From Flavobacteriales bacterium TMED123 (lineage in GTDB: Bacteria > Bacteroidota > Bacteroidia > Flavobacteriales > BACL11): 54,872 nt of DNA. The notes under the pieces were generated by a model. That model was not told the origin of the DNA and did not search any database. It saw only the letters and a program-made list of their open reading frames with translations. Positions 25,899-34,069 of the stretch are shown here, in pieces. The position numbers and the translations under genes are program-made. Numbering within the stretch: position 1 is the stretch's first letter; every line of letters starts with the position of its first letter. The stretch spans positions 1 through 54,872 of the forward strand of contig NHFY01000014.1 of NCBI GenBank assembly GCA_002170165.1, given 5' to 3'.

Positions 25899-26989
25899 TG
25901 AAATATTACATTATTTCAGGGGAGCAATCAGGTGATATGCATGCGGCAAATTTGGTAGCTGCTATAAGACAAAGGGATGCTAATGCTGATTTTAGAGCTT
26001 GGGGAGGAGATAAATTAAAAGCTGAAGGTGTTCAATTGGTAAAACATATTAAAGATTTGGCTTTTATGGGATTTTGGGAAGTCCTTATTAATTTACCTAC
26101 TATTCTAAAAAACATAGCTTTTTGTAAAACAGATCTTTTGAATTTTTCTGCAGACACACTCATTTTGGTGGATTATCCTGGATTTAATTTTCGTATTGCA
26201 AAGTTTGCTAAGCAAAAGGGTATTAAAGTTTTTTATTATATCTCTCCTCAAATTTGGGCCTGGAAAAAAAGTAGGATTAATCAAATCAGAAAATATGTAG
26301 ACAGGATGTTTGTGATTTTGCCTTTTGAGAAGAAGTTTTATCAAGAAAATAATTTTGATGTACATTTTGTAGGACATCCGCTTTTAGATGAAATTGCAAA
26401 GGATAATTTCAACTTCTCAATAAAACTAGATAAAGAGATTATTGCTCTACTGCCAGGAAGTAGAAAGCAAGAAATTCAAAAGATACTACCACAAATGTTA
26501 AGCATAGTTGATGATTTTCCTAATTATCAGTTTGTAGTAGCTACTACAAAAAATGTTGAAGGAGACTTTTATAAAGAAATAATACGAAGTAAAAATGTTT
26601 TGTGTGTAAAAGATGAAACTTATGGGTTATTGAAAAATGCAATAGCAGCTTTAGTTACTTCTGGTACTGCTACTTTAGAAACAGCACTTTTTAATGTGCC
26701 ACAAATTGTTTGCTATAAAACCAATCTAATTTCATTCCAAATTGCCAAACGATTGGTAAAAACCAAATTCATTTCGCTAGTAAATATCATTATGGATAAA
26801 TTGGTGGTAAAAGAGTTGATTCAATCTGAATTGAATGCGAAAAATCTATACTCTTCACTGACTGGGATACTGAAAAAAAACAATAGAGATCAAATACTGC
26901 AAGACTATAAATCTTTAAGAATTAAATTGGGTGATGCTGGCGCATCTAATAGATTAGCTCAATTTATTGTTCAGGATATTTCCAAATAA
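25898..26989 (+). CDS. lpxB: Lipid-A-disaccharide synthase
   Basis: LpxB joins UDP-2,3-diacylglucosamine and lipid X to form the lipid A disaccharide at the inner membrane. The 363-residue protein has the family start YYIISGEQSGDMHAANL, the GFWEVL segment, YYISPQIWAWKKSR, FVGHPLLDE, LPGSRKQEI and the C-terminal TSGTATLETALF sugar-nucleotide motif. It is last in the surE-LpxB operon. This confirms a Gram-negative outer membrane with lipid A. Confidence 0.96.
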   Translation: MKYYIISGEQSGDMHAANLVAAIRQRDANADFRAWGGDKLKAEGVQLVKHIKDLAFMGFWEVLINLPTILKNIAFCKTDLLNFSADTLILVDYPGFNFRIAKFAKQKGIKVFYYISPQIWAWKKSRINQIRKYVDRMFVILPFEKKFYQENNFDVHFVGHPLLDEIAKDNFNFSIKLDKEIIALLPGSRKQEIQKILPQMLSIVDDFPNYQFVVATTKNVEGDFYKEIIRSKNVLCVKDETYGLLKNAIAALVTSGTATLETALFNVPQIVCYKTNLISFQIAKRLVKTKFISLVNIIMDKLVVKELIQSELNAKNLYSSLTGILKKNNRDQILQDYKSLRIKLGDAGASNRLAQFIVQDISK

Positions 26990-27031
26990 AAACCAATTTT
27001 TTGGATGATTATTTAGTTCTGTAAGTTATTT

Positions 27032-27577
27032 TTAATGTGATTCCTGATAAGCCTTAATCATACTCCAAGTTAATTGCATTGAAAGGCAATTATTTGCTAA
27101 TACAATATCTGTTCCGCTATACCAAATGAATCCTGTTCCATCTCGTACTGTCCATGTCATATCTGTTGACATTTCATTTTCCCAATGATAAAGGAAGTAT
27201 ACTGGTTCGGGGTCTAAATCTGTACAGCTTACACTAGTTAAGAAGCCTATATTTGTTGGCATTGAACCTGCTAAGTCATTTCCAACAAAAACATCTAAAT
27301 ATGGGATACTTAAATTTGTAAATTCTTGAGCTGCCTGATCATCAAGATAAAACACAACATCTCCTTCATATTCACATACAGGGTAAGACATCACAACATT
27401 GTAGTTTATTGCATAAGGATCATCACATTGATACAGGCAAGACGAATCATCATAATCTGCCCAGCTTTCATAGTTTTCTGCATAAGGGTCTGTGCAGCCT
27501 CCCTGTTCAGCTTCCTCACATGCACTAAAAGTAAAAATGCAAAATATTGCTAATGTTAAATAAGTTAGATTCTTCAT
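27032..27577 (-). CDS. Putative lipoprotein with cysteine-rich CxDPxAxNY repeats
   Basis: This 181-residue protein has a signal peptide with a lipobox-like end (FTFSAC, Cys about residue 20). Just after it come two short repeats of the type C-x-D-P-[YA]-A-x-N-Y (about 28-62) with paired cysteines, the first closing with DDSSCLY. Related repeats are common in surface proteins of marine Bacteroidota. The remainder (about 75-181) is unrecognised, with many aromatic and acidic residues. Last of three small minus-strand exported genes. Function unknown. Confidence 0.75.
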   Translation of the reverse strand: MKNLTYLTLAIFCIFTFSACEEAEQGGCTDPYAENYESWADYDDSSCLYQCDDPYAINYNVVMSYPVCEYEGDVVFYLDDQAAQEFTNLSIPYLDVFVGNDLAGSMPTNIGFLTSVSCTDLDPEPVYFLYHWENEMSTDMTWTVRDGTGFIWYSGTDIVLANNCLSMQLTWSMIKAYQESH

Positions 27578-27595
27578 ATTTTTTTATTTGTATAA

Positions 27596-28033
27596 TTAAT
27601 AAACCTCACACCAATAACCCTCTACCCAAAAAAAACCTATAGGTGTTGCCTCCCAATAACCTTCACACCATCCTAAACCTCTTCGCTCTCTCTCCCAAGC
27701 CCCGTCAATCCAAATATAAGTAACTCCTGTCCATTTCCAAAAACCAGGAATCCATACAAATCCCTTTCTGTTTAGGAATGGTCTTTTTATATATCTAGGC
27801 CTTATAGGTTTTTTAACAATAATATTATTTCTATTGTTTTTTACAATTACTTTTTTAGGTCTGTGATGACCATGGTTATTATGCTTATGCCCTTTTACAA
27901 CAACTTTTTTATTATTCTTTTTTACAACAACTTTTTTATTGTTATTCTTTTTTATAACAACTTTTTGTGCTTGAAGGGAGTGTGTTGCAAAACAACAAAT
28001 GAAGAGAAATGACAGAATTTTTACTGTTTTCAT
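27596..28033 (-). CDS. Secreted basic, His-rich protein with YXWGXW-type repeats
   Basis: The 145-residue protein has a signal peptide (about 1-22, ending LQAQ). A repetitive segment follows (about 23-75) made of KKVVVKKNN-like units and a histidine patch (HKHNNHGHHRP). The C-terminal half (about 88-145) carries aromatic repeats of the form W-[IVE]-x-G-x-W (VWIPGFW, IWIDGAW, CEGYW, WVEGYW), matching the YXWGXW repeat family. The His patch could bind metal (inference). No known function for the family. Confidence 0.75.
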   Translation of the reverse strand: MKTVKILSFLFICCFATHSLQAQKVVIKKNNNKKVVVKKNNKKVVVKGHKHNNHGHHRPKKVIVKNNRNNIIVKKPIRPRYIKRPFLNRKGFVWIPGFWKWTGVTYIWIDGAWERERRGLGWCEGYWEATPIGFFWVEGYWCEVY

Positions 28034-28085
28034 ATTTAGTTTTTTTAAATATATAAAATGATATTTGATGTCAATGCTCTGGATT

Positions 28086-28670
28086 TCATTTATTGAACTT
28101 TATATTTTTAAAATACTTGTCGACTGTTGGATTAACAAACCAGTTATTTGGCTTTCCTAATCTTTGTTCTGTGTTAGTATTATTCATTGTATTTCTAGAA
28201 CAATGTATTGTTTGTGAATAGGTCATTGACATTGATATTGCCATACCCATCTCAACCCAAGATGTGTCTATATTTATCTCATTTATGGTAATAGAAAGGT
28301 CTGTTTGTGAAAATGAACAAGGGACAGAGAATGTTGAATCTTCATCTGTTAGAGTTAACATGTTATTTGAATATATATAATTAAGAGTGTCGTCATCAAC
28401 AAACAATTCTCCATTGTTAGTAAATTCAAGGTATCCAGTTATACCAGCACTGTCTGCTGGTTCTGTTGTACTTCCAGATCCAGATAATGAATCAATAACC
28501 ATTCCCATCATAGTTACAGTCATTGATGAATCCGTAACAACAGAATTAGGTATCCAAAAACCTACGATTGATAAAGAAGGTGAAGGAGGGTTATTGCTAG
28601 CTTCTTCCTCTTTTTTACATGATGTAAAAATTAAACCTACAAATAAGAAGGCGTAAAGTAGTTTTTTCAT
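28086..28670 (-). CDS. Putative lipoprotein, lipocalin-like
   Basis: This 194-residue protein starts with a lipoprotein signal peptide (MKKLLYAFLFVGLIFTSC, Cys 18), then an acidic linker. A beta-rich domain follows with a lipocalin-like start (IVGFWIPN) and strand pattern LEFTNNGELFVDDDTLNYIY...NNMLTLTDED. It is Met-, Ser- and Thr-rich around 50-75. The last ~40 residues, past a Cys-containing NRNTMNN stretch, are basic and unlike the rest. Unrecognised beyond the fold guess. Confidence 0.7.
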   Translation of the reverse strand: MKKLLYAFLFVGLIFTSCKKEEEASNNPPSPSLSIVGFWIPNSVVTDSSMTVTMMGMVIDSLSGSGSTTEPADSAGITGYLEFTNNGELFVDDDTLNYIYSNNMLTLTDEDSTFSVPCSFSQTDLSITINEINIDTSWVEMGMAISMSMTYSQTIHCSRNTMNNTNTEQRLGKPNNWFVNPTVDKYFKNIKFNK

Positions 28671-28707
28671 TTTTCAAAAAATATTAGTTTATATTCTGCA
28701 AACTTAC

Positions 28708-30399
28708 TCAAATTTTAGAATTGGTTATCTTTACTATTGAATTTTCTAATGCAGTAGCTAGATCAACTAATTTTTGTCCTTTGCTTAAAATATCTTCAAC
28801 AAACGCTTTGTTTTCGTAATCTCCACAATTTATTTTTACATTTAAGAATGCTCCAATTACTGCTGTTCTAGCACATAGTGCTCCAACACCAGCATCTGTA
28901 ACAGAGTTAGGGTTTCCAAATTCAGCCATTGCTTTCATTACCTCCATAGATTTATAGGCGGTTTCCATTACCTTATAAGGAGTAAGGATAGCATATTCTG
29001 TAGCTTCTTGAATTGCTAATTTTCGTTCGTTTTTTTCTTTCTCAGAGTCTTTAGGCATGCGGAAAGCATCCATTATTTTATTAAAAGCATTAGTATCTTC
29101 ATCTACTAGAGATAAAAGTGTGTTTTGATATTCTATTCCTTTTTCTGCCCAATCAGAGAATTCTTCCCATCTATCATCCCACCCTCTTTTATGAGCAGAT
29201 AAGTTTGCGACCATTGTTCCAAGTGCAACTCCCATTGCTCCACAATAGGCTGAGATAGAGCCACCGCCAGGTGCAGGGCTTTCACTTGATGTTTCATTAG
29301 CAAAATCAGTCAGCGTCATATTTACTAATGGTTTTTGTTTGTCATTTTCTAGCATATATTCAATTATCCTTTCTTTAGGTTTGAAAGGAGCTAATTCATC
29401 TAAGCCTAAAGTTTTAATTGCAATTTTAATGATTTCAGATTCATGAATTCCTATAGATCGTTCTTGTTTTTTAAGGAAATGTATTCCTGCATCTATTAAT
29501 ACTTTTTTAGGAACTAAACCTACTAATTCAGATCCTGTAACACGCATACCTCTTGCTTGAGCTCTTTCACAAGTTTTATCAAATACTTCATGTAATGGAG
29601 AAATATTGATGTTTGTAAGATTATAAGAAATTTGCGCGACTCCATACTCTTCAATATACCACCCAATTCCTTTTACTGATTTAAACAATCCTGGCGTCTT
29701 TAAAGGATTTCCATCAGCATCCTTCATTATTTTTCCAGTGATTTTTCCACCTTCTCTTTTTATTCTTCCTGCTTCACGAATGTCAAAAGCTACAGCATTA
29801 GCTCTTCTGGTTGAAGTAGTGTTTAAATTTACATTGTAAGCAACTAGGAAGTCACGAGAAGAAATTGCAGTAGCTCCAGATTTTTCTACAGAATTATTAA
29901 ATTCAGAGGGTCCAAAATCTGGTTTCCACTCAGGGTTAACTAATTTTTTAGAAAGCCCTTCATATTCACCTGATCGGCAATTTGCAAGATTTTTTCTTTT
30001 TTCTTCTTTTGCAGCTGCTTCATAATGATAGACAGGAATTCCAAGTTCTTTTCCAACCCTTTTCCCTAATTTATGAGCCCATTTTGCTGTTTCTTCCATG
30101 CTAATATTTGCAATTGGAACTAGAGGACAGACATCTGTTGCTCCCATTCTAGGATGTTCTCCAGAATGCTTACTCATATCAATTAGTTCTTGAGCTTTCT
30201 GAATTAACAAGAAGGCTGCATCTATTACTTGCTGAGGCTCTCCAACAAAGGTGATTACCGTTCTGTTTGTTGCTTTTCCAGGATCTACATTTAGAAGTTT
30301 TATGCCATCAATTTCCTCGACTATCTGTGAAATTATTTTTATTTTTTCATCATCTCTTCCTTCAGAGATATTTGGAACACATTCAATTAGTTGTTTCAT
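28708..30399 (-). CDS. ftcD: Bifunctional glutamate formimidoyltransferase / formimidoyltetrahydrofolate cyclodeaminase
   Basis: This enzyme moves the formimino group from formiminoglutamate, a histidine breakdown product, to tetrahydrofolate and then releases ammonia. The N-terminal transferase region (about 1-330) opens LIECVPNISEGRD and has the catalytic-site segment HSGEHPRMGATDVCPLVP. The C-terminal cyclodeaminase domain (about 355-563) has SPAPGGGSISAYCGAMG. At 563 residues it matches the fused form. Overlaps hutI by 4 bp (ATGA). Together they perform the last steps of histidine use. Confidence 0.94.
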   Translation of the reverse strand: MKQLIECVPNISEGRDDEKIKIISQIVEEIDGIKLLNVDPGKATNRTVITFVGEPQQVIDAAFLLIQKAQELIDMSKHSGEHPRMGATDVCPLVPIANISMEETAKWAHKLGKRVGKELGIPVYHYEAAAKEEKRKNLANCRSGEYEGLSKKLVNPEWKPDFGPSEFNNSVEKSGATAISSRDFLVAYNVNLNTTSTRRANAVAFDIREAGRIKREGGKITGKIMKDADGNPLKTPGLFKSVKGIGWYIEEYGVAQISYNLTNINISPLHEVFDKTCERAQARGMRVTGSELVGLVPKKVLIDAGIHFLKKQERSIGIHESEIIKIAIKTLGLDELAPFKPKERIIEYMLENDKQKPLVNMTLTDFANETSSESPAPGGGSISAYCGAMGVALGTMVANLSAHKRGWDDRWEEFSDWAEKGIEYQNTLLSLVDEDTNAFNKIMDAFRMPKDSEKEKNERKLAIQEATEYAILTPYKVMETAYKSMEVMKAMAEFGNPNSVTDAGVGALCARTAVIGAFLNVKINCGDYENKAFVEDILSKGQKLVDLATALENSIVKITNSKI

Positions 30400-31643
30400 T
30401 TTTTAATTTTTCCGTTAATCATTACTTTGTCAATTACATTATGCCCAAACGCATAAGGTAGATAAGCGTAAGAAGGCATTGATTTGGTAATAAACAGATT
30501 TGCCTTTTTCCCTACACAAATACTCCCCAATTCTTTTTCAACACCCATAGCATAAGCGCCATTTATGGTTGTCGCATTTATAACTTGTTCTGGCGTCATT
30601 TTCAGTTGAATACAACCTAAAGAGGCTACAAAGTTCATATTTCCACTTGGAGTAGATCCTGGATTGTAGTCAGTTGCTAAAGCTACAGGAAGCCCTTTAT
30701 TTATCATCTGCTTTGCAGCACCATAAGGAATACCTAAAAAGAAAGAACAAGCAGGCAAAATAGTTGGCATGCAATCTGAGTTTTTGAGCGCTTCAAAATC
30801 TTCCTCATTCATTTCTTCCAAATGATCTACCGAAAGACATCCTAAATCAACAGAGACTTTTACTCCTCCAATAGCATTAAACTGATTGACATGCGTTTTC
30901 CCTTGCAAACCGTATTTATTGGCTGCCTCTAATAGTCTTTTGGTATCATCAACCGAAAAATAACCTTCTTCACAAAAAATATCTATATAGTCCGCTAAAC
31001 CTTCCTCTGCAACTTTTGGCAACATCTCATCAATCACCAAATCCATATAACTGTTCTTATTGTTTTTATATCTCTGAGGAAGCGCATGTGCTCCTAGGAA
31101 AGTTGCTTTTATGGTAGCGTCAGAATGCTCTTTTAGCCGTTTGATAACCCTAAGCATTTTCAATTCAGCTGCTAAGCTTAAGCCATAGCCACTTTTAATT
31201 TCAATTGCTCCTGTGCCCATACGAATTACTTCATTTAAGCGAATAAGCGCATCTTCAAAAAGTTGCTCTTCAGTAGCTTCTTGCAATTTGGCGGCTGAGT
31301 TTAGAATTCCACCACCTCTTTTTGCAATTTCTTCATAAGAAAGTCCATTGATTCTATCTACAAATTCGCCTTCACGGCTAGCAGCAAAAACCAGATGTGT
31401 ATGGCTGTCGCAATAGGTAGGAAAAACCATTCCCCCCTCAGCATCAATAATTTCCGTATTGTTCCAATCATCAATGCCGGTCCAATCATCCATAGAGCCA
31501 AAAGCAGTAATGATGCCTTTTTCAACTTCCACAAAAGCATCTTTTATTGTATTGATTGCTGACATATCTTTTCCAGCTACCCATTTTCTAGGGTTTTGCT
31601 CTGTTTGTATAAGCTCAGCAATATTTTTAATAACCGTTTTCAT
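30396..31643 (-). CDS. hutI: Imidazolonepropionase
   Basis: HutI hydrolyses imidazolone-5-propionate to N-formimino-glutamate, the third step of histidine degradation. The 415-residue amidohydrolase has the metal-binding HTH in DSHTHLVFAASREGEF, the RGGGILNS loop, the metal and substrate histidines in FLGAHALP and VDHLEEM, the LPACSFFLG strand and ATDYNPGSTPSGNM with the catalytic-side aspartate. Divergent from aroC; first gene of hutI-ftcD. hutU is at 53 kb and hutH is not visible. Confidence 0.96.
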   Translation of the reverse strand: MKTVIKNIAELIQTEQNPRKWVAGKDMSAINTIKDAFVEVEKGIITAFGSMDDWTGIDDWNNTEIIDAEGGMVFPTYCDSHTHLVFAASREGEFVDRINGLSYEEIAKRGGGILNSAAKLQEATEEQLFEDALIRLNEVIRMGTGAIEIKSGYGLSLAAELKMLRVIKRLKEHSDATIKATFLGAHALPQRYKNNKNSYMDLVIDEMLPKVAEEGLADYIDIFCEEGYFSVDDTKRLLEAANKYGLQGKTHVNQFNAIGGVKVSVDLGCLSVDHLEEMNEEDFEALKNSDCMPTILPACSFFLGIPYGAAKQMINKGLPVALATDYNPGSTPSGNMNFVASLGCIQLKMTPEQVINATTINGAYAMGVEKELGSICVGKKANLFITKSMPSYAYLPYAFGHNVIDKVMINGKIKK

Positions 31644-31693
31644 AAGTAAATTTGATTGTGCGAAAATACAAAATTCACTCTTACCAATTATGT

Positions 31694-31701
31694 TATATTT
31701 G
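31694..31701 (+). promoter_or_regulatory. Promoter -7 element for aroC
   Basis: TATATTTG matches TAnnTTTG exactly and only four bases separate it from the aroC ATG, as expected for a leaderless transcript. On the opposite strand a near-match (TATTTTCG) with a TTG 16 bases upstream may serve hutI. Confidence 0.5.
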
Positions 31702-31705
31702 CCCT

Positions 31706-32779
31706 ATGGGAAATTCTTTCGGACAATTTTTTACACTCACTACTTTTGGGGAATCGCACGGTAGAGCAATTGGTGGAATTATTGATGGATGCCCAGCAGG
31801 ATTAGAAGTTGATTTTGAAAAAGTCCAACAGCAGTTAGATAGTCGAAAACCAGGGCAAAGCAAACTCACTACACAAAGAAAAGAAAGCGATAAAGTAGAA
31901 TTTCTCTCTGGGATTTTTGAAGGAAAAACTACTGGAACACCTATCGGTTTTACTATTTACAATGAGGATGCAAAAAGCAAAGATTATATACATCTGAAAG
32001 ATACTTTTCGTCCTTCACATGCTGATTTTACTTATCAGGCAAAATACGGATTAAGAGATTATAGAGGGGGAGGAAGAGCTTCTGCTCGTGAAACTGCATG
32101 TAGGGTAGTAGCTGGCGCTATTGCTCAGCAATTACTAGATAAGGTTGGGGTGAAAATAACCGCTTATGTAAGTGCTGTCGGGAGTGTGAAAATGAACAAA
32201 TGCCAAAAAGATTTGGATTTCAAGCAAATTGAAAAGACAGCTGTAAGATGCCCAGACTTAGAACATGCTGAAAAGATGATAGCTGAAATTGAAAAAACAA
32301 AAAAAGAGGGCGACACCATTGGAGGTGAAATTTCTTGTATTGCAACTGGCGTTCCGGCTGGTTGGGGAGAGCCTGTTTTTGACAAACTGCATGCAGAAAT
32401 GGGCAAGGCCATGCTCAGTATCAATGCAGTACATGGTTTTAAATACGGCTTTGGTGGAGTGGATATTTCTTCTAGCAAAGGGACTGAGGTGAATGATGTT
32501 TTGCTGAATGAAAAAGGTAGAACAAAAACCAACTTTTCAGGAGGAATACAAGGGGGGATAAGCAATGGTAATGATATTTATTGTGAAGTGGCTTTTAAGC
32601 CTGTGGCTACCCTTATGCAAACACAAGACAGTATAAATGAGAAAGGTGAAAAAGTGGCAATAAAAGGAAAAGGTAGGCATGATGCTTGTGTGGTTCCAAG
32701 GGCTGTGCCTATTGTGGAAAGTATGATGGCACTCACTTTAGTGGATGCTTTTTTAAGAAGTAAAAAAAATAAAATATGA
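31706..32779 (+). CDS. aroC: Chorismate synthase
   Basis: AroC converts EPSP to chorismate using reduced FMN, the last common step to aromatic compounds. The 357-residue protein begins [18 protein letters not shown], the family's FMN-site signature, and has [30 protein letters not shown] and [16 protein letters not shown]. The frame is open 54 bases upstream, but the ATG at 31706 gives the conserved start and sits next to the promoter box. It overlaps the symporter gene by 4 bp (ATGA). Confidence 0.97.
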   Translation: MGNSFGQFFTLTTFGESHGRAIGGIIDGCPAGLEVDFEKVQQQLDSRKPGQSKLTTQRKESDKVEFLSGIFEGKTTGTPIGFTIYNEDAKSKDYIHLKDTFRPSHADFTYQAKYGLRDYRGGGRASARETACRVVAGAIAQQLLDKVGVKITAYVSAVGSVKMNKCQKDLDFKQIEKTAVRCPDLEHAEKMIAEIEKTKKEGDTIGGEISCIATGVPAGWGEPVFDKLHAEMGKAMLSINAVHGFKYGFGGVDISSSKGTEVNDVLLNEKGRTKTNFSGGIQGGISNGNDIYCEVAFKPVATLMQTQDSINEKGEKVAIKGKGRHDACVVPRAVPIVESMMALTLVDAFLRSKKNKI

Positions 32780-34068
32780 AAAAACTAGCATTACATTGGA
32801 AAATAATAATTGGCATGCTGGCAGGCGTGTTTTTTGGGCTTTTGGCTGCCAGTATGGGTTGGGTACAATTTACAAATGACTGGATAAAACCTTGGGGCGT
32901 AATTTTTGTCAATCTGCTAAAACTAATAGCCGTGCCTCTTGTATTTGCTTCCCTTATCAAAGGTGTGGCTTCTCTTTCAGACATTTCCAAACTCTCTCGA
33001 ATAGGAGGGAAAACTATTGCTTTCTATTTGGCATCAACCGTTATAGCCGTAACCATTGGTTTGTTTTTGGTAAATAGCGTCCAGCCCGGCAAATCTTTTT
33101 CTGAAGAAAAACGCATGGAGCTCAAAGCTACTTATGCCTCTAAGGCAGATGCAAAAATTGCTGCTGCTAGTAGCGTGAAAGAAGAAGGGCCTTTGCAGTT
33201 TGTGGTGGATATGGTGCCGAGTAATTTTATTGCAGCAAGTAGTAATAATAGTAATATGCTGCAAGTTATCTTCTTTGCCCTTTTGTTCGGTATTGCCATG
33301 GTGATGCTACCGAAAGAAAAAACCACTTATGTAAAAGGCTTTTTTGATGGGGTGAATGATATTATTCTGCAAATTGTGGATATGATTATGCTGATGGCTC
33401 CTTATGGAGTGTTTGCGCTTCTAGGCGGTTTGGTAGTTGATTTTGGCGCTAGTGCCGATTTATTTGTTGCATTGGGCATGTATTCTTTGGCTGTGGTTGG
33501 CGGTTTGTTACTGATGATTTTCCTGATATATCCTTTAGTATTGCGCTTTTTTACCAAAGTAAAATACTTGGATTTTTTCAAGGCAATTTCTCCCGCACAA
33601 ATGTTGGCATTTTCTACTTCTTCCTCAGCCGCAACTTTGCCAGTTACCATGGAAAGGTGTGAGGAGCATTTAGGGGTTTCGGAAGAAGTATCCTCCTTTG
33701 TATTGCCATTGGGTGCTACCATTAATATGGATGGCACTTCTTTGTATCAAGCAGTGGCAGCCGTATTTATCGCCCAAGCTTTCGGTTATGATTTAGATTT
33801 GGCTGCACAGCTTACCATTGTGCTAACCGCTACTTTGGCTTCCATTGGTGCGGCAGCTGTTCCAGGAGCGGGTATGGTGATGCTCGTAATAGTGCTTTCA
33901 GCAATTGGTATTGACCCTGAGGGAATAGCACTCATCTTTGCAGTGGATAGAATACTAGATATGTTGCGTACAGTAGTAAATGTAACAGGAGATGCTACAG
34001 TGGCTACAGTTGTTGCTTCTACTGAAGGGCAATTGCGTGAGGTTACTGAAGAAGAATTAATGAGTTAA
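32776..34068 (+). CDS. Dicarboxylate/amino acid:cation symporter (GltP/DctA family)
   Basis: The 430-residue inner-membrane transporter takes up glutamate, aspartate or C4-dicarboxylates with Na+ or H+. Key family motifs are present: the serine-rich hairpin [12 protein letters not shown] (about 277-288), [12 protein letters not shown] in helix 7 and [16 protein letters not shown] in helix 8. A charged insert of about 30 residues (106-135) follows helix 3. Translationally coupled to aroC. By eye its codon use is somewhat more G+C-rich than its neighbours, but I see no other sign of transfer. Confidence 0.93.
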   Translation: MKKLALHWKIIIGMLAGVFFGLLAASMGWVQFTNDWIKPWGVIFVNLLKLIAVPLVFASLIKGVASLSDISKLSRIGGKTIAFYLASTVIAVTIGLFLVNSVQPGKSFSEEKRMELKATYASKADAKIAAASSVKEEGPLQFVVDMVPSNFIAASSNNSNMLQVIFFALLFGIAMVMLPKEKTTYVKGFFDGVNDIILQIVDMIMLMAPYGVFALLGGLVVDFGASADLFVALGMYSLAVVGGLLLMIFLIYPLVLRFFTKVKYLDFFKAISPAQMLAFSTSSSAATLPVTMERCEEHLGVSEEVSSFVLPLGATINMDGTSLYQAVAAVFIAQAFGYDLDLAAQLTIVLTATLASIGAAAVPGAGMVMLVIVLSAIGIDPEGIALIFAVDRILDMLRTVVNVTGDATVATVVASTEGQLREVTEEELMS

Positions 34069-34069
34069 A

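Noticed and set aside
27890-27975. Repeats resembling a CRISPR array
   Set aside because: The repeats are short, lie within an open frame with a signal peptide, and have no unique spacers; they encode Lys/Val/Asn units.
32164-32565. 133-codon ORF antisense to aroC
   Set aside because: It lies wholly within a clear chorismate synthase gene and its translation has no family features; a shadow frame.
32776-34068. Symporter as a recent horizontal acquisition
   Set aside because: It looks slightly more G+C-rich by eye, but it is translationally coupled to aroC and has no flanking mobile elements; composition alone is weak.
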